A stretch of DNA of 64,000 nucleotides from contig NZ_JABASV010000002.1 in NCBI RefSeq assembly GCF_016107625.1, positions 124,001-188,000 of the forward strand. The letters run 5' to 3'. The DNA is from Vreelandella alkaliphila. Lineage in GTDB: Bacteria; Pseudomonadota; Gammaproteobacteria; Pseudomonadales; Halomonadaceae. The notes below the pieces were generated by a model. That model ran no database searches. It saw nothing but the letters and a program-made list of their open reading frames with translations, and was not told the origin of the DNA. The position numbers were made by a program, and so were the translations under genes. Positions 14,972 to 23,282 of this stretch are shown here, piece after piece (the stretch's first letter is position 1; each line of letters opens with the position of its first letter).

Positions 14972-17170
14972 TCAAAGAGGGGCGAGTTTGGCAAACCCTA
15001 GCACGAGCCATTTCACCCCTTCACCTTCAAAGCTGACCTGTACGCGGGCGCGGGCCCCTTCGCCCTCCGCATTAAGAATGATGCCTTCGCCAAACACCGG
15101 ATGCATTACCCGCTGGCCAACATGCAGGGCAGGCAGGTCGCCGTCGCTTTCAACACGCTGCTGCGCAAAACTTGAGCGTGAAGCGGTAACGGGACGGGAA
15201 ATATGACCACGTAGGCGGACTTCTTCCAACAGATGAGGCGGCAGTTCGCGTAGAAAGCGCGATGGCCTGGGGAACACTTCTTTGCCGTGCAGGCGGCGAG
15301 TTTCAGCATGGGTCAGGTAGAGTTTCTGCATCGCACGGGTAACGCCGACATAGCAAAGTCGTCTTTCCTCTTCGAGCCGCCCTGGCTCTTCGATCGACAT
15401 TTTATGAGGAAATAGGCCCTCTTCAACACCGGCAATAAAGACTATGGGAAACTCCAAGCCCTTAGCAGAGTGCAGGGTCATCAGCTGCACGCTATCTTCA
15501 AACTCATCGGCTTCATGGTCGCCTGCATTAAGCGCCGCTTCGGATAGAAACGCTTCCAGCGCTGCCATGCCTTCGCCTGCCTCCGGGGTTTCGAAAGCAT
15601 CGCCATGGGTAAAGGCGCGCGCAGCAGTCACCAGTTCTTCCAGGTTTTCCACGCGCGCCTGGCCTTTTTCGCCGCGCTCGCTTTTGTGATGCTCGATCAG
15701 GCCAGTATGAGTGGTGATGTGGTCGATAATTTCATGCAGCGGCAGGCCAGATGCATCGTTGTCTAATTGCTCAATGAGGTTGGCAAATGTCTGCACCGCG
15801 TTGGCTGCACGGCCTTTTAGCGTGCCGTCTTGAATGGCATCGTGCAGCGCCTGCCACAGTGAAATGCTTTGCTCTCGGGCGCGATGGCGCACAATCTCTA
15901 CCGTGCGGGTGCCAATCCCGCGGGTGGGCACGTTAATCACACGTTCCAGAGAGGCATCGTCATCACGATTAAGCAGTAGTCGCAGGTACGCTAGGGCATT
16001 TTTGATCTCTAAGCGCTCATAGAAGCGATGCCCTCCGTAAATACGGTAGGGCATACCTTGGCGGATCAGCGTCTCTTCCAGTAAGCGCGATTGAGCATTG
16101 GAGCGGTAAAGAATGGCAACGTCGCGGCGATTAAACCCTTCATCGACCTTTTCTTTGATGGTATCGACGATATAGCGGGCTTCTTCTAAGTCGTTAAACC
16201 CGGCGTAAACAGAAATAGGGTCGCCTTCGACACCATCAGTCCATAGGTTTTTACCCAGCCGCTCGCTGTTATGACTGATCAGCGTGTTAGCGGCCTCCAG
16301 AATCGCGCTTGTGGAGCGGTAGTTCTGCTCTAGGCGTACGGTGTGAGTGTTAGGAAACTCCTCCTCAAAGCGGCGAATATTTTCCACTTTGGCGCCACGC
16401 CAACCGTAAATTGACTGATCATCGTCACCGACGGCGGTCATGGGTGTTTGCAGCCCAGTGAGTAGTTTTAACCACGCGTATTGCAGCGTATTGGTGTCCT
16501 GAAACTCATCGACTAATACATGACCAAAGCGCTCGCGGTAATGATTTAGCAACGGCGGGTTGTCACGCAACAGTTCTAGGCTGCGCAGTAGCAGTTCACC
16601 GAAGTCCACTAGGCCGCCGCGTTCGCAGATAAATTGGTAGCGCTCATAAAGCTCTACCATCTGGCCAAGATAACCATCGCCGTCCACGTTTACTTGGTGG
16701 GGGCGAAGTCCTTCCTCTTTGCAGCCAGAGATAAAGCCTTGCACTTGGCGGGGCGGGAAGCGCTCATCATCGATGGAATAATCTTTGAGCATCCGTTTTA
16801 CCAGCCGTAACTGGTCATCGGAGTCGATGATTTGGAAGTGCTGTGGTAGCCGAGCATCCTGCCAGTGAGTGCGCAGTAGGCGGTGAGCGATAGAGTGAAA
16901 CGTGCCGACCCAGACATGGCGCATGGAGATGCTCAGCAGCGCTTCCAGACGAGTGCGCATTTCCCGCGCGGCCTTGTTGGTAAACGTGACCGCCAGCAGG
17001 GCATAGGGCGAAAGCCCTTCGGCCTGCATTAGCCAAGCAATGCGATGAACCAGCACGCGGGTTTTACCGGACCCGGCACCCGCCAGTACCAGTAAGTTAC
17101 CCTGAGGCGCGCTTACCGCTTCGCGCTGGGCAGGGTTAAGCTGATCAAGTATCGCCGTGACGTCGTCCAT
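14972..17170 (-). CDS. uvrD: DNA helicase II
   Basis: A 732-residue superfamily 1A 3'-5' helicase acting in nucleotide excision and mismatch repair. Walker A GAGSGKT is at 31-37, followed by TFTNKAAREM (Ia), DEFQDTN (II), VGDDDQSIYGWRGA (III), LEQNYRST (IV), LMTLHSAKGLEF (V) and VGVTRAMQKLYLTHA (VI). The C-terminus (ALHVGQRVMHPVFGEG) is the Tudor-like tail of UvrD/PcrA, which separates it from Rep. It is a single gene with a modest leader, upstream of a hairpin that ends hexR. Confidence 0.96.
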   Translation of the reverse strand: MDDVTAILDQLNPAQREAVSAPQGNLLVLAGAGSGKTRVLVHRIAWLMQAEGLSPYALLAVTFTNKAAREMRTRLEALLSISMRHVWVGTFHSIAHRLLRTHWQDARLPQHFQIIDSDDQLRLVKRMLKDYSIDDERFPPRQVQGFISGCKEEGLRPHQVNVDGDGYLGQMVELYERYQFICERGGLVDFGELLLRSLELLRDNPPLLNHYRERFGHVLVDEFQDTNTLQYAWLKLLTGLQTPMTAVGDDDQSIYGWRGAKVENIRRFEEEFPNTHTVRLEQNYRSTSAILEAANTLISHNSERLGKNLWTDGVEGDPISVYAGFNDLEEARYIVDTIKEKVDEGFNRRDVAILYRSNAQSRLLEETLIRQGMPYRIYGGHRFYERLEIKNALAYLRLLLNRDDDASLERVINVPTRGIGTRTVEIVRHRAREQSISLWQALHDAIQDGTLKGRAANAVQTFANLIEQLDNDASGLPLHEIIDHITTHTGLIEHHKSERGEKGQARVENLEELVTAARAFTHGDAFETPEAGEGMAALEAFLSEAALNAGDHEADEFEDSVQLMTLHSAKGLEFPIVFIAGVEEGLFPHKMSIEEPGRLEEERRLCYVGVTRAMQKLYLTHAETRRLHGKEVFPRPSRFLRELPPHLLEEVRLRGHISRPVTASRSSFAQQRVESDGDLPALHVGQRVMHPVFGEGIILNAEGEGARARVQVSFEGEGVKWLVLGFAKLAPL

Positions 17171-17209
17171 ATAAGCCGCTGCCGGTTCGAAAAATGGGCG
17201 GCCAGTTTA

Positions 17210-17233
17210 GCACAGCCAGCGAACTGGCTGTGC
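17210..17233 (-). terminator. Hairpin after hexR, possible terminator
   Basis: GCACAGCCAG (17210-17219) and CTGGCTGTGC (17224-17233) form a perfect ten-pair stem with a UUCG loop on the minus-strand RNA. It lacks a U tract, so it may be a weak terminator or a 3'-end protecting element. Confidence 0.5.
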
Positions 17234-17251
17234 ATACAGTCGAATGGGCAA

Positions 17252-18106
17252 CTACGGCTCTTCAGGAAAACGCAGCGTATTCAGGCTCTTCTTGACGGCT
17301 TTCAACTGCTCAGCCAACTTCGGACCGCGCGTTTTGGCAACGCCGACGGCGAGGACGTCGATAAGCACCAAATGGGCGATTCGTGAGCTAAGCGGCGTGT
17401 AGATTTCGGTATCTTCATGCACATCGATATACAGCGGCAGACTCACTTCGCCGGCCAGCGGTGAGTCACTCGGGCACAGGCCAATAACGGTAGCGCCTGC
17501 TTCGCGCGCCAAGCGAACGCTAGCGACCAGTGCTTTGGTACGGCCTGTTTGTGAGATGGCGACCACGACATCACCCTCTTTTAGCGTGACCGCCGACATA
17601 TTTTGCATATGCGGGTCAGCATAAGCGGAGGTCGATATCTGCAGGCGGAAGAACTTGTGCTGGGCATCGAAAGCCACGGCACCGGAGGCCCCAAAGCCAT
17701 AGAACTCAACGCGGTTTGCCATGGCGAGAGCGTTGACCGCACGCCCGAGGGCATCATTATCAAGCCGGTCGCGCACCGATAAAAGTGTGCCCACGGTGGA
17801 GTCGAAAATGCTGTGGGAAAACTCGGCAACCGAGTCGCTATCGTTCATAGAGAACTGGGCAAACTGACTACCACTGGCCAGCATCTGGGCAAGTTGGAGT
17901 TTAAAGTCCTGGAACCCGTTACAGCCGAGTGCGCGACAAAAGCGTACAACGGTGGGCTCGCTAACTTTAGCCTCTGTTGCGAGGTCGACAATCCGCATAT
18001 GGATGACCTCGTCTGGGTTGCGCAGTACGAACCGCGCAACCTTTTGCTCGGAGCGACGAAAGTGCTCCATGCGGCGTCTCATTTCATCGAACAGGGCGCG
18101 GCTCAC
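17252..18106 (-). CDS. hexR: RpiR-family regulator, HexR type
   Basis: A 284-residue transcription factor with an N-terminal RpiR helix-turn-helix (about 1-77; MRIVDLATEAKVSEPTVVRFCRALGCNGFQDFK) and a C-terminal SIS sugar-phosphate domain (about 120-265; FYGFGASGAVA, VVAISQTGRT). HexR represses central carbohydrate genes and releases DNA on binding 2-keto-3-deoxy-6-phosphogluconate. The recognition-helix segment is HexR-like, but none of the usual targets (zwf, edd, gap) is adjacent, so the symbol rests on similarity alone. Start is GTG 18106 behind AAGGAG; the neighbouring ATG is out of frame. Confidence 0.83.
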   Translation of the reverse strand: MSRALFDEMRRRMEHFRRSEQKVARFVLRNPDEVIHMRIVDLATEAKVSEPTVVRFCRALGCNGFQDFKLQLAQMLASGSQFAQFSMNDSDSVAEFSHSIFDSTVGTLLSVRDRLDNDALGRAVNALAMANRVEFYGFGASGAVAFDAQHKFFRLQISTSAYADPHMQNMSAVTLKEGDVVVAISQTGRTKALVASVRLAREAGATVIGLCPSDSPLAGEVSLPLYIDVHEDTEIYTPLSSRIAHLVLIDVLAVGVAKTRGPKLAEQLKAVKKSLNTLRFPEEP

Positions 18107-18386
18107 ATTAAGCTCCTTAAATTCTCTTTAGTACTTATGCAGATATGCTCACGACAGTATGCCTGAGTGCTTGTTGCAGCGTATGTTGCAGCAAGCACGA
18201 TGCAGAAACAGTATAAATGCGATTTACTCATGCGTTTAAATGCCGTTAGGGCATTTCAACTGGATTCGTCATCATTTTGTCAAGTAGGTTATAGTAAGAA
18301 GTGAAGTGCCGCACTGCATCATTTAAATAAACAGTCGTCACGGATGCAGGTGGACGTAGGCATATTCACCTGGAGGAACGTCGATT

Positions 18387-18599
18387 ATGAGAAACGTCGA
18401 ACGAATCACCTCGGTAAAAAGCGAACTACTCGACATCTTTATGAGTATGGAAGTGGATGAGCATGTTGAGCGTCGGCGTAGTGCCGCCCAGCGCAGCCTG
18501 AGGGCGCGTAGGGGCATAGAGCTGCATCGGGAATTTCAGAAGTTATCGCGGGATATCGCCCCCTTGGCAGATGATGAGCAAGAGAGCGAATTGCACTAA
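18387..18599 (+). CDS. Small basic/acidic conserved-looking protein
   Basis: A 70-residue cytoplasmic protein without signal peptide. It has a ribosome site (TGGAGGAACG) ending about seven bases before ATG 18387 and a -10-like TATAGT upstream at about 18291. The middle is Arg-rich and helical (HVERRRSAAQRSLRARRGIELHREF), the end acidic (DDEQESELH). The pattern recalls small PA3496-type proteins of pseudomonads, annotated as putative envelope-integrity factors, but I cannot confirm this. It stands alone between hexR (divergent) and a convergent transporter. Confidence 0.6.
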   Translation: MRNVERITSVKSELLDIFMSMEVDEHVERRRSAAQRSLRARRGIELHREFQKLSRDIAPLADDEQESELH

Positions 18600-18699
18600 G
18601 GTAAGGGCGGGTAAGTAAAGCGCTAACTAGCTGACGATAACCCTGGGCAAGCCAGGGCTATCTCTTGCTGGTTAAACATTACTGCCTAGAACTTGATGC

Positions 18700-20043
18700 T
18701 TAGAAGAAGCCTGCCAGGAAAACCACGGCTACCCCGATGGGGGCGACGTATTTAGCCAGCAGATTCCAGAGGCTATAGTCATAAACATCCATGCGTAGCT
18801 CTTTGCGTGACTCTTCTTTATCCAAGCAGGTCGCGAAGAACACAATCGCGCCAAGCCCTGTCAGCGGCAGCAAAATCTTACTGGTGAAGGTATCCAGTAG
18901 ATCAAAGATGTTAAGCCCGAAGAACAGCACCTCAGACCACACGTTGAACGACAGCAGTGCGGCAACCCCTAACGCCCACACGGCAATGCCGCTAACGAAT
19001 GTTGCCGCTAGGCGCGACAACGACGTGCGCTCTTCTAACGTTTCTACGACGGGCTCTAGCAACGAAATCGCCGATGTTAACGCCGCGAAGGTAAGCAGCA
19101 GGAAGAACATCAGACCCAGCACCGTGCCGCCTGCCATATTGCCGAAGGCCAACGGCAGCGTAACGAAAATCAAGCCTGGGCCTTCTCCCGCGCTGAGCCC
19201 ATTAGCAAATACGATCGGAAAGATTGCTAAGCCCGCCAGCAGCGCGATCGCTGTATCCAGAATAATAACGGTGCGTGCGGTACTGATCAGGTTAACATCT
19301 TCGCCTAGGTAGGAACCGTAGGCCATCATAATGCCCATGCCCAGCGATAGGGTGAAGAACGCTTGTCCCATCGCGGCAAGTACAACACCGCCGTCAAGTG
19401 CATCCCAGTCCGGGCTGAACATAAAGGCTAGCGCTTCGCCAAAATGGCCGCTGGTCATACCATAGCCCACTAACACTAGCATCAGTACCACTAGTGCGGG
19501 CATCATGATGCGTGCTGCGCTTTCCAGGCCTTTGGTCACGCCGCGAGCGACGATACCAATGACGAGGATTATAAAGGCCGTATGCCAAAGCAGCAGCGTC
19601 GTTGGGCTAGCCAGCATGCCGCCAAAAAGGCCACTAATTGTGTCAGCATCTTGGCCGTTAAACGTTCCAATGACGGAACTAAGGGTGTAGTTCAGCGACC
19701 AGCCCCCAATAACACTGTAAAAAGACAGAATCAGGAACGCCGCTAATACGCCACTCACACCGATCAACGCCCACGCCTTGGATTTACCATGATTGGCTGC
19801 AAGGTCAGCCATGGTGTTAATTGGATTTTTCTGGCCACGGCGGCCAATCATCCATTCAGCCACCAATATGGGCAGGCCCACCAACGCCACGCAAGCAAGG
19901 TAGACAAGCACGAAAGCTGCCCCACCACTGTCGCCCACCATGTAAGAAAAGCGCCAAATGTTACCAAGGCCAACGGCTGAACCAGCGGCCGCCAGCACAA
20001 ATCCCATGCGCGATGACCACTGTGCATGTGCAAGTTTTGCCAT
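18700..20043 (-). CDS. Sodium-dependent transporter, NSS/SNF family
   Basis: A 447-residue neurotransmitter:sodium symporter family member with about 11 membrane helices, which would take up an amino acid or related amine with Na+. The first helix has the sodium- and substrate-binding signature FVLAAAGSAVGLGNIWRFSY (residues 15-34). The unwound helix 6 region (AFFTLSLGMGIMMAYGSYLG) is also typical of bacterial members. Substrate cannot be told from sequence; bacterial members include tryptophan, tyrosine and alanine carriers, and the aromatic island nearby is suggestive only. Confidence 0.92.
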   Translation of the reverse strand: MAKLAHAQWSSRMGFVLAAAGSAVGLGNIWRFSYMVGDSGGAAFVLVYLACVALVGLPILVAEWMIGRRGQKNPINTMADLAANHGKSKAWALIGVSGVLAAFLILSFYSVIGGWSLNYTLSSVIGTFNGQDADTISGLFGGMLASPTTLLLWHTAFIILVIGIVARGVTKGLESAARIMMPALVVLMLVLVGYGMTSGHFGEALAFMFSPDWDALDGGVVLAAMGQAFFTLSLGMGIMMAYGSYLGEDVNLISTARTVIILDTAIALLAGLAIFPIVFANGLSAGEGPGLIFVTLPLAFGNMAGGTVLGLMFFLLLTFAALTSAISLLEPVVETLEERTSLSRLAATFVSGIAVWALGVAALLSFNVWSEVLFFGLNIFDLLDTFTSKILLPLTGLGAIVFFATCLDKEESRKELRMDVYDYSLWNLLAKYVAPIGVAVVFLAGFF

Positions 20044-20196
20044 GAAATCACCTGTTTAGTTAATTGTAATAAGGCGTTATAAGCCTAATGTGCTGATTTT
20101 CGGAAAAGAGAAATGTTCTAACGTTATTTTCCGAAAGTACGCGCAATTTATCCGATCGTGGTGGGGGTTGCCAGTCAGTTAGCCTAAAAAGATCGG

Positions 20197-21051
20197 TCAA
20201 AACAGTTGGCTCTGCTTCTCGTCAGCGAATGACGCAAGAGCTGGCAAAGTGATGCGTTGTTGAACTTCATGGTACAAACAGCGCGCCAGTTCTGGTGACG
20301 CTCGGTTATCAGCAGTATGCACAAATAAGAAAGGGGTTTTCCCCTGACTTATCCACAGGATGAGCCTGTCTATCCACGGCGTGAAATAGTCCCTATTAAT
20401 TGTTTTGTCAATATGGCCAATAAAGCGAATGACTGGATAATTTGCTGTGGAAAGCACGTGTAGCGGGAGTTTCGGCTTTTCTTGCTGTGCATGCGCTAAA
20501 CCAGGATGGTCATTGGCGGGTGTTGAAAACAGCGGACGAACATCAAGCATTACGCGATTGGCTGAATAAGTTATTAACAAGCGGTTAAGGGCTTTTTCTG
20601 CCTCTCCTTTGAGGAAAAAAGCGGGGTGGCGTACCTCCACTGCGCACGGTAAGTAGGCCGGCCATTGAGCAAGAAGCGCTTCTAGCTGGGGGAGCTCCGA
20701 AGGGCCAAAATCACGTGGTAGCTGAACCATGGTAGGACCAAGGCGATCATGGAGGGGCGTGAGTGCCTTGAGAAACGCCCAGGCATTTTCTGGCTGGGTT
20801 AAACGCTGGTCATGGGTGACTGTGGCAGGAAGTTTAAAGCAGAAACGAAAATGAGGTGGTGTTTGCCGCGCCCACGCGGCCACCGTTTCTGCCTTTGGTG
20901 CGCCGCTATAAAACGTTGTGTTGCCCTCAACGCTTGAAAAGACCGCCGCATAATCGCTTAACAGGTCAGTTTTGGCATGCCTTGGATAGAGAGTGCCAAG
21001 CCAATCCTGATTGGCCCACATGGGTAGGCCAAGGTAAAGCGGTAGCGTCAT
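20197..21051 (-). CDS. DUF72 domain protein (YecE-like)
   Basis: A 284-residue protein of the DUF72/YecE family, predicted TIM-barrel of unknown biochemical function. Visible family blocks are YPRHAKTDLLSDYAAVFSSVEGNTTFY (about 23-49), FRFCFKLPATVTHD, MVQLPRDFGPSE, CAVEVRHPAFF (about 134-144) and the C-terminal PFLFVHTADN with conserved aromatic/histidine residues. The start ATG at 21051 has no strong ribosome site. It is next to the aromatic island, but on the opposite strand, with no functional link visible. Confidence 0.88.
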   Translation of the reverse strand: MTLPLYLGLPMWANQDWLGTLYPRHAKTDLLSDYAAVFSSVEGNTTFYSGAPKAETVAAWARQTPPHFRFCFKLPATVTHDQRLTQPENAWAFLKALTPLHDRLGPTMVQLPRDFGPSELPQLEALLAQWPAYLPCAVEVRHPAFFLKGEAEKALNRLLITYSANRVMLDVRPLFSTPANDHPGLAHAQQEKPKLPLHVLSTANYPVIRFIGHIDKTINRDYFTPWIDRLILWISQGKTPFLFVHTADNRASPELARCLYHEVQQRITLPALASFADEKQSQLF

Positions 21052-21116
21052 GTTAAGGCCTTTCGTGGTTATCTTTATACTAGTGTAACTGTTTCATAGA
21101 AGCGTTTATGCGCTTT

Positions 21117-21214
21117 TCTAGGGCATTGTTTCTAGGGCATTGTTTCTAGGGCATTGTTTCTAGAACATTGTTTCTAGAACATTATTTCTAGGGCACAGTT
21201 TCTAGGACATTGTT
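21117..21214. repeat. Seven tandem copies of a 14-bp unit
   Basis: The 334-base gap between the DUF72 gene and antA contains seven head-to-tail copies of TCTAGGGCATTGTT (21117-21214). Copies 1-3 are identical; 4-5 read TCTAGAACATTRTT; 6 reads TCTAGGGCACAGTT and 7 TCTAGGACATTGTT. The block ends about 170 bases before antA. The period is not an integral number of helical turns for two copies (28 bp) but three copies make 42 bp, four turns. Function unknown; it could be a regulator array or a slippage-prone minisatellite. Confidence 0.93.
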
Positions 21215-21293
21215 GCGACGATTAAATAGACTAGAACTACTTGGGTGAGCATTGGCGCCGATCCGGACTGCTCTCGGAGGATGAGCAAAAAAG

Positions 21294-21324
21294 TGCATAG
21301 TGTTCCTCCAAGAACTGCATAGTG
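21294..21324 (+). promoter_or_regulatory. Direct repeat, probable AraC/XylS-type operator of antABC
   Basis: TGCATAGTG occurs at 21294-21302 and 21316-21324, a period of 22 bases, so both lie on nearly the same face of the helix. Paired TGCA-led half-sites spaced about two turns apart are typical of XylS/BenR-type activators, and two such regulators are encoded in the same island. The second copy is 61 bases from the antA start. Confidence 0.55.
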
Positions 21325-21385
21325 AAGGCTGGGGGAAGCCTCTAGGGTTAGACGTACCTCATAAGTAATAAAAAGGTAACGACCC

Positions 21386-22774
21386 ATGACTGCATATCGC
21401 TCCCCCTCCGACTGGCAGGCTTTCGTCGAGAGTTGTATCGACTTCCGTCCTGATGAAGGCGTTTTTAGGGTTTCTCGTGACATGTTCACCGATCGGGCGC
21501 TGTTCGATCTCGAAATGGAACTCATCTTCGAAAAGCAGTGGATCTTCGCCTGCCACGAAAGCCAAATTCCCAATAAGAACGACTTTATTACCATGCAGGC
21601 TGGCCGTCAGCCGATGATCATCACTCGTGATGGCAAGGGAGAACTGCGGGCGCTGGCCAACACCTGCCAGCACCGTGGGGCCACCCTGACCCGGGTTGGC
21701 AAGGGCAACCAGTCCACCTTCACCTGCCCGTTCCACGCCTGGTGCTACAAGTCCGATGGCCGCCTGGTCAAGGTCAAAGCGCCGAGCGAATATCCCGAAG
21801 ACTTCGATAAGGCCAGCCGTGGCCTGAGCCAGGCGCGCATCGAAAGCTACCGTGGCTTTGTCTTTATTAGTCTGGACACAGAATCCACCGTCAGTCTCAA
21901 GGAGTTCCTCGGTGACACCACGCTGTTCTTCGACATGATGGTCGAGCAAGCGAAGGATGGTGAGCTGGAGGTGCTACCCGGTGAGTCCCGTTACACCTTC
22001 AACGCCAATTGGAAGCTGCAGAACGAGAACGGTCTGGATGGCTATCACGTCAGCACTGTGCACTATAACTACGTTTCTACCGTACAGCACCGCCGTGAGC
22101 TGGAAGCCCAGAAGCACGGCAGCAGCGGCGATACCCTCGACTACAGCAAGCTAGGTGCCGGCGACAAAGATACCGACGATGGTTGGTTCTCCTTCAATAA
22201 CGGCCACAGCCTGTTGTTCAGCGACATGCCTAACCCCCAGGTACGCCCTGGTTACGCTGCGGTGATGCCTCGCCTACTAGAGCAGCTCCCCCAGGAGCGT
22301 GCTGAGTGGACCATGCATCGCCTGCGTAACCTGAATATCTACCCCAGCCTGTTCTTCATGGATCAGATCAGTTCCCAGCTGCGCATCGTGCGCCCGGTGG
22401 CTTGGAACAAGACGGAAGTGATCAGCCTCTGTTTGGGCGTGAAAGGCGAGTCCGATGCTGATCGCGAGAATCGTATCCGCCAGTTTGAGGACTTCTTCAA
22501 TGTCTCTGGCATGGGGACCCCCGATGATCTGGTGGAGTTCCGTGAGCAACAGCGTGGCTTCGAAGCGCGGGCCACTGAGTGGAATGACATTTCCCGGGGC
22601 TACCAGTGCTGGGAGTACGGCGAGACCCACAACAGCCAGGTGCTCGGGATTAAACCGGTGATCACCGGAACCGAGTTCACCCATGAGGGGCTCTACGTCA
22701 ACCAGCACGGCAGCTGGCAGCAAATGCTGCTCGCGGGTCTCGAGAAGAAAGCACTCAAGCTCCAGGAGGTATAA
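21386..22774 (+). CDS. antA: Anthranilate 1,2-dioxygenase large subunit (benzoate-type Rieske oxygenase)
   Basis: Catalytic alpha subunit of a ring-hydroxylating dioxygenase. With NADH and O2 the enzyme turns anthranilate into catechol, CO2 and ammonia. The Rieske cluster ligands are C94, H96, C114 and H117 (CQHRG, CPFHAW); the mononuclear iron site has D218, H221 and H226 in NGLDGYHVSTVH. Length is 462 residues. BenA/AntA/CbdA share this architecture; I prefer AntA because the N-terminus (CIDFRPDEGVF) and the QNENGLDGYH region look AntA-like and a tryptophan dioxygenase is in the same cluster. Benzoate 1,2-dioxygenase is the alternative. Three bases separate it from antB. Confidence 0.82.
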   Translation: MTAYRSPSDWQAFVESCIDFRPDEGVFRVSRDMFTDRALFDLEMELIFEKQWIFACHESQIPNKNDFITMQAGRQPMIITRDGKGELRALANTCQHRGATLTRVGKGNQSTFTCPFHAWCYKSDGRLVKVKAPSEYPEDFDKASRGLSQARIESYRGFVFISLDTESTVSLKEFLGDTTLFFDMMVEQAKDGELEVLPGESRYTFNANWKLQNENGLDGYHVSTVHYNYVSTVQHRRELEAQKHGSSGDTLDYSKLGAGDKDTDDGWFSFNNGHSLLFSDMPNPQVRPGYAAVMPRLLEQLPQERAEWTMHRLRNLNIYPSLFFMDQISSQLRIVRPVAWNKTEVISLCLGVKGESDADRENRIRQFEDFFNVSGMGTPDDLVEFREQQRGFEARATEWNDISRGYQCWEYGETHNSQVLGIKPVITGTEFTHEGLYVNQHGSWQQMLLAGLEKKALKLQEV

Positions 22775-22777
22775 GTC

Positions 22778-23263
22778 ATGAGCCAGCAGCAATCCATCGA
22801 ACAGTTTCTCTATCAGGTCGCCGAACTTTGTGACAGCCAGGATTGGGATGCTTATTTAGACCAGTTCGCCCCAGAGTGTGAGTTTCATATCCCTCAGTGG
22901 AAGGGCGACCATGAGATCACCCAGGACCCGAAGCGTGAGATGTCGCTGATGTACTACGCGGACCGCACGGGCATTGAGGATCGCATCTTCCGCCTGCGTA
23001 CTGGCAAGTCCGCTGCTTCCACGCCGATGCCCCGCACGCTGCATCTGATTAATAACGTGTGCTGGGCGCCACGTGATGATGGTCAGGTGCAGGCTAAGGT
23101 GAACTGGGTCACTCACTTCCACCGCTTCGGTGAGAGCGGCTACTTCTTCGGCACGGCCAGCTATACGCTGCGTGGTGACGGCGACGACTGGAAGATTACC
23201 CGCAAGCACACGGTACTGCTCAACGACAAGATCGATTCCGTCTTGGATTTCTACCACGTCTGA
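22778..23263 (+). CDS. antB: Anthranilate 1,2-dioxygenase small subunit
   Basis: A 161-residue beta subunit with the NTF2-like cone fold, which packs under the alpha trimer (alpha3beta3) and has no metal site. The N-terminus IEQFLYQVAELCDSQDWDAYLDQF and the block MSLMYYADRTGIEDRIFRLRTG are family hallmarks, and the C-terminus ends VLLNDKIDSVLDFYHV as usual. AGGAGGT precedes it at the end of antA. Same alternative as for antA: it could be BenB. Confidence 0.85.
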   Translation: MSQQQSIEQFLYQVAELCDSQDWDAYLDQFAPECEFHIPQWKGDHEITQDPKREMSLMYYADRTGIEDRIFRLRTGKSAASTPMPRTLHLINNVCWAPRDDGQVQAKVNWVTHFHRFGESGYFFGTASYTLRGDGDDWKITRKHTVLLNDKIDSVLDFYHV

Positions 23264-23282
23264 TGTTGCTGGAGGGCGAGTC

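Noticed and set aside
21117..21214. Tandem repeat considered as a CRISPR array
   Set aside because: Units of 14 bases abut without spacers and there are no cas genes.
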